Shown here one piece after another: positions 5,384 to 5,933 of a DNA stretch of 5,933 nucleotides (positions within the stretch are counted from its first letter, which is position 1; the number at the start of each line of letters is the position of its first letter). The translations under genes were made by a program, and so were the position numbers. The stretch comes from an uncultured Leucobacter sp. Its GTDB lineage: Bacteria > Actinomycetota > Actinomycetes > Actinomycetales > Microbacteriaceae. Location of the stretch: assembly GCA_937872275.1 (NCBI GenBank), contig CALMSE010000076.1, positions 1 to 5,933 on the forward strand, in the 5' to 3' direction. The notes beneath the pieces were generated by a model that saw only the letters and a list, made by a program, of their open reading frames with translations, was not told the origin of the DNA and did not search any database.

Positions 5384-5933
5384 GTGGATCTGTACGAGTA
5401 CCAGGCACGAGATCTGTTCGAACGCTACGGAGTGCCGGTGCTCGCCGGCATCGTCGCCGACACCCCCGAGGAGGCGCGCGCGGCCGCCGAGAGGCTCGGC
5501 GGCGTGGTCGTCGTCAAGGCGCAGGTGAAGACCGGCGGTCGCGGCAAGGCCGGCGGCGTGAAGGTCGCGAAGACCCCCGACGAGGCCTGCGCGGCCGCCG
5601 AGGCCATCCTCGGCCTCGACATCAAGGGGCACGTCGTGAAGCGCGTGATGGTCGCCGCGGGCGCCGACATCGCCGAGGAGTTCTACTTCTCGGTGCTGCT
5701 GGATCGCGCGAACCGCTCCTACCTCTCGCTCTGCAGCGTGGAGGGCGGCATGGAGATCGAGCAGCTCGCGGTGGAGAAGCCCGAGGCGCTCGCGCGCATC
5801 GAGGTGGATCCCATCGCCGGCGTCGACGCGGCCAAGGCCGAGGAGATCGCCCGCGCGGCCCGCTTCCCCGAGGAGCTCATCGGCAAGGTCGTGCCGGTGT
5901 TCCAGAAGCTCTACGAGGTGTACACGGGCGAGG
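5384..5933 (+). CDS. sucC: Succinyl-CoA synthetase (ADP-forming) beta subunit, N-terminal part
   Basis: The first 183 codons of the beta subunit of succinyl-CoA synthetase, the TCA-cycle enzyme that converts succinyl-CoA to succinate while making ATP (or GTP), as a complex with SucD. It starts GTG-initiated with [19 protein letters not shown], the typical SucC opening. [16 protein letters not shown] at residues 45-60 is the ATP-grasp nucleotide-binding segment, with Lys where E. coli SucC has His (AQVHAGGRG). Further family blocks are [28 protein letters not shown] and [19 protein letters not shown], then [15 protein letters not shown] at the window edge. The protein is cut by the window end, not truncated biologically (full length is about 390 residues). 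sucD is expected directly downstream but lies outside the window. ADP- versus GDP-preference cannot be decided here. Confidence 0.95.
   Translation, partial: MDLYEYQARDLFERYGVPVLAGIVADTPEEARAAAERLGGVVVVKAQVKTGGRGKAGGVKVAKTPDEACAAAEAILGLDIKGHVVKRVMVAAGADIAEEFYFSVLLDRANRSYLSLCSVEGGMEIEQLAVEKPEALARIEVDPIAGVDAAKAEEIARAARFPEELIGKVVPVFQKLYEVYTGE

Noticed and set aside
5369..5670. Two - strand frames across the start of sucC
   Set aside because: Antisense to unmistakable SucC sequence, with no ribosome site or family similarity.

Overview
The window is very GC-rich, with dense, mostly same-strand genes, ATGA stop/start overlaps and one TTG and one GTG start. The flanking genes (the Tudor-like tail of a PcrA/UvrD1 helicase and the start of a SucC-type succinyl-CoA synthetase beta subunit) look actinobacterial. 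The SucC sequence in particular resembles Microbacteriaceae (Leucobacter-like). The genus is an inference; phylum and family are more secure.

Layout, all on the + strand: (1) 2-376, the 3' end of pcrA. (2) 421-1545, an Acg-like nitroreductase-fold flavoprotein, probably leaderless. (3) 1542-3116, a PaaK/CapK/coenzyme-F390-synthetase-like adenylate-forming enzyme that overlaps gene 2 by 4 bp. (4) 3232-4224, a six-helix membrane GGDEF protein starting at TTG. (5) 4221-5303, a second six-helix GGDEF protein that overlaps gene 4 by 4 bp and is its diverged tandem paralogue. (6) 5384 to the window end, the first 183 codons of sucC, behind an 80-base gap holding a plausible promoter and ribosome binding site.

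The outer genes are housekeeping. From memory, pcrA and sucC also lie close together in Mycobacterium tuberculosis, separated by a different gene. The four middle genes therefore look like lineage-specific cargo in a conserved slot, organised as two translationally coupled pairs. One pair combines a flavin-fold protein with a carboxylate-activating enzyme, which suggests an uncharacterised two-step modification of an unknown substrate. The other is a pair of putative diguanylate cyclases sharing a membrane domain. Their outer loops and feedback sites differ: the first keeps an RxxD inhibitory site and has no outer-loop histidines, while the second lacks RxxD and carries two HPHxE motifs in predicted outer loops. 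No tRNA, rRNA, CRISPR array, insertion sequence or convincing intrinsic terminator was seen.
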